DNA from: an uncultured Burkholderiales bacterium
GTDB lineage: Bacteria; Pseudomonadota; Gammaproteobacteria; Burkholderiales; Burkholderiaceae_C
Reading direction: 5' to 3'
Length of the DNA: 64,000 bases
NCBI GenBank assembly: GCA_903933115.1
Contig: CAIZIT010000070.1
Coordinates: 1-64,000 of the forward strand
This document shows positions 33,629 through 42,801 of this stretch, in pieces. The notes below the pieces were generated by a model. It worked only from the letters and a program-made list of their open reading frames with translations. It had not been told where the DNA came from and did no database searches. Each line of letters begins with the position of its first letter. Position 1 is the stretch's first letter. The position numbers and the translations under genes are program-made.

Positions 33629-33893
33629 GATGGGGTCTTCGTAGGGTAAAAGGAGGTGGGTGGGCACTTCAAATGCCATGGAGACATTGTAATTGCTCTG
33701 GCACCAAGGCACCTAGGCACCAAGGGGTTGAGCCCTCATGCATCTGGGGAGAACGCTAAAGAGCCATGTGTCTGATTGATTGTAGAATCTGCGCACTTCA
33801 AAGTGACCCCTACTTGTGTCGAAGGTTTCGATCCGGCGCAGGTGTCAAGCTTCAAGCGTCAAGCTTCAGTCTCACCCTAGGCCATACATCAGC

Positions 33894-34919
33894 ATGCTCA
33901 ATCGTCGAAAAATCACCGAGTGGATCGCTCTCTCCGGTCTCCTTGAGCTGTCCACATTGAAGCCCACATCGCTTTGGGCCGCTGGTCCTTCAGCAGTGCC
34001 CACCCCCAATTCGCTACAGTCTTGGCCCTCCAAACCCATACGTTTGATTGTTCCCTTTGCTGCCGGGGGTGGTAACGATACCGTTGCAAGGGCGGTGAGT
34101 GAAAAACTCTCCCTGGTTCTTGGTCAAAGGGTCTTGGTGGACAACAAGGGCGGTGCTGGGGGCGCCTTGGGGGCGGAACTTGCCGCCAAGGCGGAGCCCG
34201 ATGGCTACACTTTGTTTTTGGGCGGTGTGGGCAGCTTGGCCATCAATCCCGCGACACGCGAAAAATCCAGCTACGATCCCATCAAAGATTTTGCGCCCAT
34301 CTCACTCCTGGCCTTGGCGCCATTGGTGGTGGCGGTGCACCCCAGTCTTGGCGTGTCATCGATGCAAGAGTTGGTCAATAAGGCCAGCGATAAATCTTTG
34401 GGACTTGCTTATGCCTCCAACGGTGTGGGCAGCTCCTCGCACTTGGCCACAGAACTGTTTTGTGCCATGGCCAATGTGCAAATGACCCATATTCCTTATA
34501 AGGGCTTGGCCCCGGCTTTGGCTGACTTGCTCTCAGGTCAAGTCAAGTTGATGTTCTCGAGCAGCGTGGCCATCTTGCCTCATGTCAACACTGGGCGTCT
34601 GAAGGTCTTGGCCAGCACAGGCCTCAAAAGAAGCAGCGCATTTCCTGACTTGCCCACCATCGCTGAAGCCGGTTGGTCTGGCTACAGAGCGAGCTCATGG
34701 TATGGCATCTTGGCGCCTGCCGCAACGCCGCACTGGATCGTTGATAAAATCAACAAAGGCATCGACTCCTTTTTAAACAAAGAAGATTTCAAAAGCGCTT
34801 TGAGTGCTGAGGGTGCAGAGTCTGCGGGCGGCAAGCCCGAGCACTTTGCAAGCTTCATTCGTGAGGAGCTCGATCGCATGAAAGTCCTTGTCAAAAAAAT
34901 CAATCTTCGTTTGGATTGA
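33894..34919 (+). CDS. Bug/TctC-family periplasmic solute receptor
   Basis: A 341-residue receptor starting at ATG 33894 (MLNRRKITEW). The leader has an Arg pair and ends near SLWAAG. Signatures are LIVPFAAGGGNDTVARAVS, KAEPDGYTLFLG and THIPYKGLAPALADLLS. A direct repeat of CAAGCTTCA at 33847-33867 lies just upstream. The MmgE/PrpD gene follows after 55 bases, mirroring the Bug-MmgE pair at 8052-10495. Confidence 0.93.
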   Translation: MLNRRKITEWIALSGLLELSTLKPTSLWAAGPSAVPTPNSLQSWPSKPIRLIVPFAAGGGNDTVARAVSEKLSLVLGQRVLVDNKGGAGGALGAELAAKAEPDGYTLFLGGVGSLAINPATREKSSYDPIKDFAPISLLALAPLVVAVHPSLGVSSMQELVNKASDKSLGLAYASNGVGSSSHLATELFCAMANVQMTHIPYKGLAPALADLLSGQVKLMFSSSVAILPHVNTGRLKVLASTGLKRSSAFPDLPTIAEAGWSGYRASSWYGILAPAATPHWIVDKINKGIDSFLNKEDFKSALSAEGAESAGGKPEHFASFIREELDRMKVLVKKINLRLD

Positions 34920-34974
34920 GAAACCCCTTTCTCTTTCAAACCTCTCCCTTTATCCACTATTGAATCGATCTCCT

Positions 34975-36372
34975 ATGTCTGATGCTGTTCGCGACAATCC
35001 CTACACCAGAGAGCTGGCCCAATTCGTCTCCACACTCCACTATGAGGACATCCCCAAAGAGGTGATCTCTCGCATCAAGTTGCTCATGCTCGACTCACTC
35101 GGTTGTGCTTTGTATGGAGCGCATTTGCCTTGGAGCCAAATTTTGCTGGAGACCTTGAAGGCAGTCGACACCAGCCAAGGCGCTCAGGTTTGGGGGACCC
35201 GTGAAAAATTGTCTTTGCCCCACGCCGCTTTGCTCAACGGCACCTTGGTTCAAGGCTTTGAGCTCGATGACGTTCACCGTCAAGGCGTCTTGCATGTGGG
35301 CGCTGTGGTGTTGCCCGCCTTGCTCGGTATTGCAGAGAGCAGGCGTCAATTGAATGGCATTGACTTTTTGACCAGTGCGGTTGCGGGTTACGAAGTTGGA
35401 CCCCGAGTGGGGGTTTGCATGGGCCCAGAGCACATCGCTCAAGGTTGGCACTCAGGAGCCACTTTGGGGGTCTTCTCCGCTGCTGCGGGGGCCGCCAGAG
35501 GTTTGAGACTTGATCCTCAGCGAACCGTTCATGCCCTGGGCGTGGCCGGTACCCAAGCTGCGGGCCTGATGGCTGCCCAGTACGGCTCCATGGTCAAGCG
35601 CATGCATGCCGGGCGGTCCTCACAAAGTGGCCTTTATGGCGCCTTGTTGGCAGAGAAGGGTTTCACAGGGATTGAGGCGGTGCTCGAGAGTGAGTACGGC
35701 GGCTTTTGCACCACCTTTTCTCGGTCCACGGATCGCTTCAAATTGGAGGAGCTCACGGCCAACTTGGGCAGCGTTTGGCAAACCATGGGCGTGGCACTCA
35801 AGTTCTATTCCTGTGTGGGCAGCAACCACACCACGCTGGACGGCATTCGCAATCTCCAAGCCCAGAGGCCCTTTGGTCCTCAGGACATCGATCACATCAT
35901 GATCAGTGGTTCACAAGTGACCATGGACCACGTGGGCTGGCCCTATAAGCCCGAGGGCTTGACCTCTGCGCAGTTGAATTTGCCCTATTGCGTTGCGACG
36001 CTGCTGCTCGATGGTGAATGCTTTGTTGATCAGTTCAAGGAAGAGTGGGTGGCTGATCCTGCACGTATGGCGCTGGCTGAAAAAGTCAAAGTCAAGCACG
36101 ATGAGCACATCACTTCCTTGGGCTCCAAATTCCGACACATGGTTCATGTGGAGGTGTTTTTAAAGGACGGCACGGTGTTAAAAGACACCGTTGAATACCC
36201 CCGTGGCAGTGAGCATAACTTTGCCACAGAAGAGTTGGTGGTGAAGAAATTTGAGCATCTGGCTTCTCAAGCCCTTCCCAAAGCGCAAGTCGAGCAACTG
36301 AGAGATGCCATGCTGGGATTGGAGAGCTTGTCGGATGCAGGCAAGATCGTGGACTTGATGCGAGTGGCCTAA
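34975..36372 (+). CDS. MmgE/PrpD family protein
   Basis: A 465-residue MmgE/PrpD-fold protein. I use the ATG at 34975; the open frame upstream overlaps the Bug gene. Segments typical of the family are KLLMLDSLGCALYGAH, LNGTLVQGFELDDVH, YEVGPRVG, GWHSGATLGVFSAAA, KRMHAGRSSQSGL and LKFYSCVGSNHTT. It would act as a dehydratase, decarboxylase or epimerase on a small carboxylic acid. It is not a close copy of the protein at 8052-9434 by eye. The immediately upstream Bug gene suggests that receptor and enzyme share a substrate. Confidence 0.9.
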   Translation: MSDAVRDNPYTRELAQFVSTLHYEDIPKEVISRIKLLMLDSLGCALYGAHLPWSQILLETLKAVDTSQGAQVWGTREKLSLPHAALLNGTLVQGFELDDVHRQGVLHVGAVVLPALLGIAESRRQLNGIDFLTSAVAGYEVGPRVGVCMGPEHIAQGWHSGATLGVFSAAAGAARGLRLDPQRTVHALGVAGTQAAGLMAAQYGSMVKRMHAGRSSQSGLYGALLAEKGFTGIEAVLESEYGGFCTTFSRSTDRFKLEELTANLGSVWQTMGVALKFYSCVGSNHTTLDGIRNLQAQRPFGPQDIDHIMISGSQVTMDHVGWPYKPEGLTSAQLNLPYCVATLLLDGECFVDQFKEEWVADPARMALAEKVKVKHDEHITSLGSKFRHMVHVEVFLKDGTVLKDTVEYPRGSEHNFATEELVVKKFEHLASQALPKAQVEQLRDAMLGLESLSDAGKIVDLMRVA

Positions 36373-36406
36373 AGGGTTAGAGCCCCAAGGCGGAAAAGCT
36401 TGAGGG

Positions 36407-36430
36407 GCCCCATCTCGGGGCTTTAGATCC
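36407..36430 (+). terminator. Weak terminator-like hairpin after MmgE/PrpD gene
   Basis: GCCCC / GGGGC with loop ATCTC is followed by TTTAGAT. The stem is short and the T run only three, so termination would be partial. It lies between convergent genes. Confidence 0.4.
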
Positions 36431-36470
36431 GCAAGGCCCTCAAGGGCGTCCCCAGCGCCTGGGCTGAGCA

Positions 36471-37343
36471 TCAGTTGCTCGCGTATTTCTTCTCCAACTG
36501 ATCATACAAGTCCTTGTCCACCAAGGCTTGACGTTCTTTGAACGTGGCAACGAGCCCGCTGCTTTCATCGAGTCGACCTGTATTTTTGAGCTCTCCCAAT
36601 GCCAGCTGCATGCCTTTCACAGCACCTTGGAGGGCCGCATTGGCATAAAGAACCATGCCAAAGCCCATCTCACTGAATTCTTGGGCTTCCATATTGGGCG
36701 TCTTGCCACCGATCACAATATTGACAATTTGGGGTGCACTCAGTCGCTTGGGGATGGCTTTGATTTCTTCAATGGATTCCGGTGCCTCGACAAAGAGTAC
36801 ATCAGCGCCCGCCTCTTGATAGGCCTGGGCTCGTTCAATGGCCGCTTCAAAGCCTTCAACAGCCCTGGCATCCGTTCTCGCGATGATCAAGAAATCAGCG
36901 TGTTTTCTAGCATCGACAGCCGCTTTGATTTTGCCAACCATTTCGGACTTGGAGATCACCCCCTTGTTGTTGAAGTGACCGCATTTCTTGGGGTTGATTT
37001 GGTCTTCCAGTTGAATGGCATGTGCACCTGCGGCTTCAAGCACTTTGACCGTGTGTATGGTGTTGAGCGCATTGCCAAAGCCCGTATCGGCGTCCACAAT
37101 GATGGGCAAGGGCACGGCTTGGGAGATGGCCTGCGTGTGAGAGGCCAAGTCCGTGAGGTTGATGAACCCCAAATCAGGCATGGCGTAGAACGTGTTGGTC
37201 AAGCCTGCGCCACTCAAATAGATCGCCTCAAATCCTAGCGAGTGAATCACTCGAGCAGCCAGTGCGTTGGCCGCTCCTGGAACGAGGAGTCCATTTTTTT
37301 GCGCCAAGCGTGCTTTGAGTGTGGTGCCTAAAAAGTGACTCAT
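36471..37343 (-). CDS. Isocitrate lyase/PEP mutase family protein (methylisocitrate lyase-like)
   Basis: A 290-residue TIM-barrel lyase. The family signature is complete: catalytic C121 in NPKKCGHFN, metal-site D84/D86 in IIVDADTGFG, E113 in QLEDQ and ARTDARAVEGFEAAIERA. Members cleave 2-methylisocitrate, dimethylmalate or carboxyphosphonate adducts. The ATG at 37343 overlaps the stop of the upstream Bug receptor (ATGA), so the two are translationally coupled. Substrate is likely a branched hydroxy di- or tricarboxylate; prpC and prpD-operon partners are not adjacent. Confidence 0.92.
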   Translation of the reverse strand: MSHFLGTTLKARLAQKNGLLVPGAANALAARVIHSLGFEAIYLSGAGLTNTFYAMPDLGFINLTDLASHTQAISQAVPLPIIVDADTGFGNALNTIHTVKVLEAAGAHAIQLEDQINPKKCGHFNNKGVISKSEMVGKIKAAVDARKHADFLIIARTDARAVEGFEAAIERAQAYQEAGADVLFVEAPESIEEIKAIPKRLSAPQIVNIVIGGKTPNMEAQEFSEMGFGMVLYANAALQGAVKGMQLALGELKNTGRLDESSGLVATFKERQALVDKDLYDQLEKKYASN

Positions 37344-38311
37344 TCTTCTGTCATCCCTGTGGCTTTCACCACGTTTTGTAAACGAGCTCTTTCTTGAGAG
37401 ATGAATTGCTCAAAGGAGGCTTTTGTGCCACCAATCGGCTCGATGCCCACCGCTTTCAGACGGTCTTGAATTTCTTTGTTCTTCATGCCCGCATCGATCG
37501 CTTGAGCCATTTGCTGGATGATGCTCTCAGGTGTTCCTTTGGGGGCATGCAGACCTGCCCAGTGGGCGATTTGAATATCTGTAAAGCCTTGCTCATAAGC
37601 GGTGGGGATCTCTGGGTACATGGCCAAGCGGTGCGTCCATGTGGTGGTGAGCGCCTTGACTTTGCCGCTCTTGATGAAAGGCAGAACCACAATACTGGCC
37701 TCGGAGGTGGCATCCACTTGTCCGCTGATCACCGCTGTCAAAGACTCGGAGCCGCTTTTGTAGGGAATGACTCGAAGTTTGGCATCTGCCTTGATGTTCA
37801 AGAGTTCGGCCACAAAGTGGGGCGTGCTGCCCGTACCCGCAGTTGCAAAGTTCAGTCCACCACTGCTCTTGGATTTGTTGATAAAGTCTTTGATGTTTTG
37901 ATAGGGGGAGTTGGCTGGGACAATGATCACAGAGGGCGCCAGCGCGATCATGGCCACTGGCACCAAGTCGCTGTCCTTGTAGGGCATGGATTTTTTAATC
38001 ATGCTGTTGGAGATGATCCCGGCAGCACTGATGAGGAATGTGTAGCCATCGGGTGCGCTCTTGGCCACAAAGTCTGCTCCAATGGTCGCGCCAGCCCCTG
38101 GTTTGTTGTCCACCACAATGACTTGGTTCAAGGCTTTACCAGCACCTTCTGCCGCTGCACGACCAATCAAATCGTTGGCACCACCGGGCGCAAAAGGAAC
38201 CACAAATTTGATGGGCTTCGCGGGCCAAACGTCAGCGTGGGTCAATTGGCTTGCCAAAGCAAAGAAGAGGGCGATCGCGTTCACGATCTTGTAGAGTGGG
38301 ACTTTGTTCAT
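37340..38311 (-). CDS. Bug/TctC-family periplasmic solute receptor
   Basis: A 323-residue receptor starting at ATG 38311 (MNKVPLYKIV); 25 codons of upstream open frame have no leader-like start. The signal peptide ends SQLTHA-DV. Signatures are FVVPFAPGGANDLIGRAAA and KSAPDGYTFLIS. The usual YKG is replaced by VIPYKSGSESLTA, so the ligand pocket differs from its neighbours. Coupled by overlap to the ICL/PEP-mutase-type gene. Confidence 0.92.
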   Translation of the reverse strand: MNKVPLYKIVNAIALFFALASQLTHADVWPAKPIKFVVPFAPGGANDLIGRAAAEGAGKALNQVIVVDNKPGAGATIGADFVAKSAPDGYTFLISAAGIISNSMIKKSMPYKDSDLVPVAMIALAPSVIIVPANSPYQNIKDFINKSKSSGGLNFATAGTGSTPHFVAELLNIKADAKLRVIPYKSGSESLTAVISGQVDATSEASIVVLPFIKSGKVKALTTTWTHRLAMYPEIPTAYEQGFTDIQIAHWAGLHAPKGTPESIIQQMAQAIDAGMKNKEIQDRLKAVGIEPIGGTKASFEQFISQERARLQNVVKATGMTEE

Positions 38312-38381
38312 GGAGTGCTCAAGAATAAAAAAAAACAGGGTTAGGACGTGTTTAAAACGCATTTTAAACGCACGGATGACG

Positions 38382-38440
38382 GTCACTTTACCGCCACTTC
38401 AAAGTCACTTCAATGTGACTTTGTCACATCCTCTTGTGAC
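38382..38440. promoter_or_regulatory. Cluster of GTCAC/GTGAC elements upstream of the Bug-lyase operon
   Basis: GTCAC or its complement GTGAC occurs at 38382, 38404, 38415, 38423 and 38436. The middle pair forms the perfect 8-bp dyad AAAGTCAC-N6-GTGACTTT (38401-38422), and the last pair forms GTCACA-N6-TGTGAC (38423-38440). They lie 71-129 bases upstream of the minus-strand start at 38311. This looks like a multi-site operator. The intergenic stretch also has an inverted repeat GCCTCAGG / CCTGAGGC (38473-38501). Confidence 0.5.
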
Positions 38441-38587
38441 CAAGTGCGCCTGAGTTCATGCTCAGGTTGCGTGCCTCAGGCTCAGGAACGATCCCTGAGG
38501 CTCGACGAACTTGGGCTCATGCACGACTCTCAAGGGCAACTTCAGGGTTAAGTTTTAAAAACAGCACCCATGCCCGGAGCTTGGCAT

Positions 38588-39568
38588 TCACTCGCGTGTC
38601 AAACCGACCAACTTGACCAATCGGGTCATGAGCTCCTTGTCGGCTAAAAAGAGGTGATTGAATTCTTCCAAGTTCATGTTGGCCGGCTCAATGCCTTGGC
38701 TCAAAAGCCTGGATCTGACGGGCTCGGCCGCGATGACTTTGTTGATGCTTGTGTTCAACCTCTCCAAAATCGGCCTTGGCGTTGAGGCACATGCCAAAAG
38801 ACCAAACCAAGACTCAAAGAAAAAGTCCTTCAACCCCGATTCATGAAAGGTCAAAATTTGAGGCCTCAAGGTCGATCTTTTCTTCGATGTGATGGCGAGA
38901 GTTCGAATTCGGGGGTCGGAGATGTAAACGCCCACCCCAGCCGTGGGGACGATGACCGCTTGGGCACGACCGGCCAAGACGTCATTGGCCGCTTCTTGAG
39001 TGCCTTTGTAGGGCACATGCATGATGTCAATGCCCGCAGTTTTGCAAAAGTAAGCCATGGCCAAATGCGTCGAGCTTCCAATGCCAGCAGAGCCGTAATT
39101 GAGCTCATTGGGGTGCTTCTTGGCGTATTGAATCAACTCGGCCACATTGGTGAAGGGCGTTTGGCTGTTGGTCAATAACACGTAACTCTGCGCACCTATA
39201 TTGGCCACAGGTGCAAAGTCTTTGATGGGGTCGTAAAAGGGCTTGGCACCCAGTGCAGCGGTCACGAAATGGCTCGATGCAGCCATCAGGAGAGTTTTTC
39301 CATCTGGCGCTGAATTGGCCACCAAAGAGGTTCCAATGGCCCCTCCTGCGCCTTGATGACTCTCGATGATCCAATTCTCGCCAAGCTCTCGTGCCATTTC
39401 TTGGTACATCGCACGAGCGGGCAATTCTCTTGCCCCTCCAGGGGCAAAGGGCACAACGATTTTGCCAATGGCTTTGTTGCTCTGTGCAAAAGCGGGCAAG
39501 CATGCAAGTGTTGACAAGCAGGCCAGTAAAGCTCTACGGTCTAGGGAGGGATTGGAGTCGGCGTTCAT
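38588..39568 (-). CDS. Bug/TctC-family periplasmic solute receptor
   Basis: A 326-residue receptor. The leader LDRRALLACLSTLACLPAFAQ has an Arg pair and ends at AFAQ. Signatures are IVVPFAPGGARELPARAMY (the usual Asp replaced by Glu), NSAPDGKTLLM and MHVPYKGTQEAANDVLA. It is the last gene of a four-gene series: isocitrate-type dehydrogenase, amidohydrolase, decarboxylase-like, receptor. A 170-base gap with a near-perfect dyad separates it from the preceding gene. Confidence 0.92.
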   Translation of the reverse strand: MNADSNPSLDRRALLACLSTLACLPAFAQSNKAIGKIVVPFAPGGARELPARAMYQEMARELGENWIIESHQGAGGAIGTSLVANSAPDGKTLLMAASSHFVTAALGAKPFYDPIKDFAPVANIGAQSYVLLTNSQTPFTNVAELIQYAKKHPNELNYGSAGIGSSTHLAMAYFCKTAGIDIMHVPYKGTQEAANDVLAGRAQAVIVPTAGVGVYISDPRIRTLAITSKKRSTLRPQILTFHESGLKDFFFESWFGLLACASTPRPILERLNTSINKVIAAEPVRSRLLSQGIEPANMNLEEFNHLFLADKELMTRLVKLVGLTRE

Positions 39569-39738
39569 GTGAAGTGCTGTTGTGGTGTCAAAAGAATGGA
39601 TGACCTATGGATGAAAATGCTAGCGATCCTCAGCTCGTCCATGCTGTGTACATGGGGGGTCAACTGGGTAACTTGGTAACAGGGTAACTGGACAGCTGGA
39701 CCTCCACGCCCGAGTTCAACTCAAGCATAGAGGTCAGG

Positions 39739-39760
39739 TTGAATCGCCCAGGCGATTCAA
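39739..39760. promoter_or_regulatory. 22-bp near-perfect palindrome between decarboxylase-like and Bug genes
   Basis: TTGAATCGCC and GGCGATTCAA flank a two-base centre. The element ends three bases before the decarboxylase-like stop codon. There is no T run on the downstream (minus-strand) side, so a protein-binding operator, a transcript-stabilising hairpin or partial terminator is possible. Confidence 0.5.
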
Positions 39761-39763
39761 AGA

Positions 39764-40657
39764 TCAACGAAAGTGTTCATGGTCCCAAAACAAGTCATCA
39801 ACTTTGTAGAGCTCTGGGATCAAGCCTTGCTGGTACGAGTACAAAATCAAAAGCTCGAGCGCCTTTTTGTTCTTCTCAATGCCAAAGGGCGTCAAATCTT
39901 TTTTGCTCTGGTGCTTGGCATCGGCAACGGCCTTGCTCTCTTGAAGAAGTCGGTAGACCTCGTGCACGAGATGGGGGCTTTCTTTGCAAAAGCTCTCTTT
40001 GATGACCATCATGTGATTGATGGGCACCATGCCGTGACGCTCACCCCATGCCTCAGCCGCTTCATGGGGGTCGGGTAAAACGGCCTGCAACCGCTCGTCA
40101 TCGGGCAAGTCAGTTCCAATGATCGCCGCATCCAACTCTCCACTCAAGAGCATGTCCACCATCTTTTGCTCGGGCTTGGCTCTGATGAAGCCTTTGGGGT
40201 CGGGAAATTCAGCCAAATGACCATGCTCAAATGTGACCCATTGAATGTCACGCAAATTCACACCGTACTCATTGCTCAAGATGCCTCTGACCCAAGTCAC
40301 TGTGGTTTGGGCATGCGCACGAATGCCAATTTTTTTGCCTTTGAGCTGAGCCACGCCCAATGGGCCACGCTCGCGGTTATGGACCAAGCAATGGTGTTGA
40401 TAGCGACCTGCGCCCACCACTGCAGGCAACATGATCAAGGGTTTTTTGTAGGCTTTTGCTTGCAAAGCAGTTACCAAGGCCAATTCAGCCAAATCAAACT
40501 CAAGGTCTCTGACCACTCGCTTGAAAACCCTATTGGGAACGGGAGCATCGGTGAAGTTGAAGTCCACCAGGTCTGATGGGATCAGTCCCTCCTTGATCGC
40601 CAACGTGTTGGCATAGGAGCCAAGAAGTGTGCTTAAAGTGACTTTTGAAGTAGACAT
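39764..40657 (-). CDS. 4,5-dihydroxyphthalate decarboxylase-like protein (second copy)
   Basis: A 297-residue protein without signal peptide, with a binding-protein-like fold as in Pht5-type decarboxylases. FDLAELALVTALQAK, GRYQHHCLVHN, LKGKKIGIRAHAQTTVTWVRG, EQKMVDMLLSGELDAAI and VPINHMMVIKESF align in order with the protein at 18636-19625, but this copy is about 30 residues shorter. It lies 4 bases from the amidohydrolase gene, so both are co-translated; decarboxylation and hydrolysis may be successive steps. Confidence 0.83.
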   Translation of the reverse strand: MSTSKVTLSTLLGSYANTLAIKEGLIPSDLVDFNFTDAPVPNRVFKRVVRDLEFDLAELALVTALQAKAYKKPLIMLPAVVGAGRYQHHCLVHNRERGPLGVAQLKGKKIGIRAHAQTTVTWVRGILSNEYGVNLRDIQWVTFEHGHLAEFPDPKGFIRAKPEQKMVDMLLSGELDAAIIGTDLPDDERLQAVLPDPHEAAEAWGERHGMVPINHMMVIKESFCKESPHLVHEVYRLLQESKAVADAKHQSKKDLTPFGIEKNKKALELLILYSYQQGLIPELYKVDDLFWDHEHFR

Positions 40658-40661
40658 GTTC

Positions 40662-41540
40662 TTATACGCCTTTGATGTGGTTCAACTGGGGATAGAGTTG
40701 GTGAGCCGTTTTGGAGAAAATCCATTCTTGATCACTTAAAGAGAGCGATTGTGCTGCGCTCAATGCCTCATCCAAATGGTCTTTCAAGGAGCCCGTGTTG
40801 GCTGGGAAATTCGAGCCCCAAGCGATGCGTCGGGCACCAAACACATCCACCACCTTTTTAAAGAAGCTGGCGGAGTCTGCCAAGCCCAATTTGGAGTCTC
40901 TTGTGATGTGGGTGGTGAGTTTGAAATGAAGGTTTTCAAACTGTGCCAATTCAAAGAGGCTGCTCGCTTGGGCGTAGGGTGGGCCGTCTTGCATCTCAGG
41001 TCTAGCGAAGTGGTCCAAGAGAACGATGGCTTTGGGGAACTTATTGAGCAAGTTCTTGAGCGAGGGCAAGCCGTTGGATCTGATTTGAACGCAAACAGGG
41101 ATTTCCTGGCTGGAGATGGCATCCCACAAATCAAAGGCTTGGGGATCATCGAGTTTTTTGGAGTCATCGTGTGCGGTGTGGCCTGCGATGAAGACGCGAA
41201 GGCCACTGAGGCCTTTTGATTTCCAATGTGCAACTTGTTCAATCGCACCAGGGTCCATGAAGTCCACAGAAAAGACGCCGATGAAGGCCTCAGGGTGGTC
41301 TTTCGTGCCTTGGACCACGTAGCTGCTGTCGTGACCGTAGCAAGTGGAGGCTTGTACCAAAACGGATTTGCTTACTCCCGCTTCTTTCATGCTTTGAACC
41401 ATTTGGTGGCTGTCAACTGGACGCTCCTTGGACCAGTCTGATTGTTTGCCGCCCATAGGAGCGAGAGCGGGGAATTGAGCAGGGTCACTGGAGATGATGT
41501 GGCAATGGGTGTCCACAATGTGCTGAACAGAACGATTCAT
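40662..41540 (-). CDS. Amidohydrolase-superfamily protein (LigI-like)
   Basis: A 292-residue TIM-barrel hydrolase. IVDTHCHIISSDPAQFPAL gives the metal-site HxH, with VLLDHFARPEM and IAWGSNFPANTG later. I prefer the ATG at 41540; the longer frame starts with a GTG at 41597 inside the dehydrogenase gene's end and adds Phe-rich residues. It fits the group of lactonases and decarboxylases acting on ring-cleavage products. Neighbours are an isocitrate-type dehydrogenase upstream and the decarboxylase-like gene downstream. Confidence 0.86.
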   Translation of the reverse strand: MNRSVQHIVDTHCHIISSDPAQFPALAPMGGKQSDWSKERPVDSHQMVQSMKEAGVSKSVLVQASTCYGHDSSYVVQGTKDHPEAFIGVFSVDFMDPGAIEQVAHWKSKGLSGLRVFIAGHTAHDDSKKLDDPQAFDLWDAISSQEIPVCVQIRSNGLPSLKNLLNKFPKAIVLLDHFARPEMQDGPPYAQASSLFELAQFENLHFKLTTHITRDSKLGLADSASFFKKVVDVFGARRIAWGSNFPANTGSLKDHLDEALSAAQSLSLSDQEWIFSKTAHQLYPQLNHIKGV

Positions 41541-41589
41541 AGGAAAAATTTTAAATAAGAAATGGAAATCAAAAAGCAGAAAATGGGAT

Positions 41590-42654
41590 TCAAGCACTCA
41601 AGAGATGTTGGACAAAAGCCTTGGCCGTGCTATCGGTCTTCAAGTGTCCTCCCACATCCGCAGTGACTTGCCCGGTTTGCATCAGGTGTACAGCGGTTTG
41701 TTCCATGGCTTTGGAGGCGGCCAAGAATTGGGGAAGGTGCTTTCTGTGGCCATGCCACTCGAGCAGCATGGCTGCTGAGGTGATTTGGGACAAGGGGTTG
41801 GCAATGTTTTGGCCAGCAATATCCGGTGCAGAGCCGTGAGCGGCTTGGCCCATGGCGAAGTGGTCTCCCGCATTCAAGGTCCCCGCAAGCCCCAGGCTTC
41901 CTGACAACTCAGCGGTCAAGTCCGACAAGATGTCTCCAAACATATTGGTGGTGACGATCACGTCAAACTTCTCGGGAGCGCGAACCGCATGGGCCATCAT
42001 GGCGTCCACAATCAAGTCATCGACCACGATATCGGGATAGGCCTTGGCCGTCTCGCGGCAGATGTCAATGAACATGCCGTCACCGATTTTGAGCACATTG
42101 GCTTTGTGCACGATGGTGACATGCTTTTTTCTGTTCTTGGCCAGCTCAAAAGCACTTTTGGCAATGCGCTCGCAGCAAAGTCGGGTGATTCGCCTGAGGG
42201 AGATGACCACATCAGGGGTGATGAGCATCTCGCTGCCGCCGGACTCCACGTTTCTGTCGGCGTAAAAGCCTTCAGTGTTCTCTCTGAGCACGATCAAGTC
42301 AAAGTCAGAGGCCGTTCTTTTGGCAATACCGGGGTAGGTTTTGGAAGGTCGAATGTTGGCGTAGAGATCGAGTTTTTTCCTGAAAAACATGGACGGGTTG
42401 ATCTCACCCTTGGATTCATCTTTGAAGTCATAAGTGGCCATGGGGCCCAGCATCAAGCCATCGCTTCTTTTGACCTTCTCCAGCAGCTCAGGGGTGACCG
42501 TGGCGCCCAAGGTTTTGAGACTCTCATGGCCCGCGCTGGCTTGCTCGAGATCCAAGTCCAGTTTGAATTTTTGGGACACGGCACTCAAGACCTCATCACA
42601 TGCCGCCATGGTTTCGGGGCCAATACCATCTCCAGGAATGACAATAATTTTCAT
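41590..42654 (-). CDS. Isocitrate/isopropylmalate dehydrogenase family protein (tartrate/homoisocitrate-type)
   Basis: A 354-residue NAD(P)-dependent beta-decarboxylating dehydrogenase. IIVIPGDGIGPETM, LIVLRENTEGFYADR, VTIVHKANVLKIGDGMF (catalytic Lys), VTTNMFGDILSDLTAEL and AAHGSAPDIAGQNIANP are diagnostic. The start at 42654 has GGAAAA just upstream, while a TTG four codons earlier is also possible. A role with tartrate, malate-type or isopropylmalate-like substrates is more likely than in the TCA cycle, given the neighbours (amidohydrolase, decarboxylase-like, Bug). Confidence 0.92.
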   Translation of the reverse strand: MKIIVIPGDGIGPETMAACDEVLSAVSQKFKLDLDLEQASAGHESLKTLGATVTPELLEKVKRSDGLMLGPMATYDFKDESKGEINPSMFFRKKLDLYANIRPSKTYPGIAKRTASDFDLIVLRENTEGFYADRNVESGGSEMLITPDVVISLRRITRLCCERIAKSAFELAKNRKKHVTIVHKANVLKIGDGMFIDICRETAKAYPDIVVDDLIVDAMMAHAVRAPEKFDVIVTTNMFGDILSDLTAELSGSLGLAGTLNAGDHFAMGQAAHGSAPDIAGQNIANPLSQITSAAMLLEWHGHRKHLPQFLAASKAMEQTAVHLMQTGQVTADVGGHLKTDSTAKAFVQHLLSA

Positions 42655-42801
42655 TTCATTTTCCAAGTAAACTCTACAGGGCCTTCCAGCAACTTTACAG
42701 GGTGCTTGAGAGCCAATTTGAACAACCTTAGAGTTTAACGATTTAATCTCTCTGAAATGGGCAGTGGCCCTAATCTTTTTAACGTTTTACACGCCTCATT
42801 C

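Noticed and set aside
37394-38344. 316-codon plus-strand frame over a Bug receptor
   Set aside because: Shadow of a well-supported receptor gene; the translation is rich in His/Gly/Cys with no family features.
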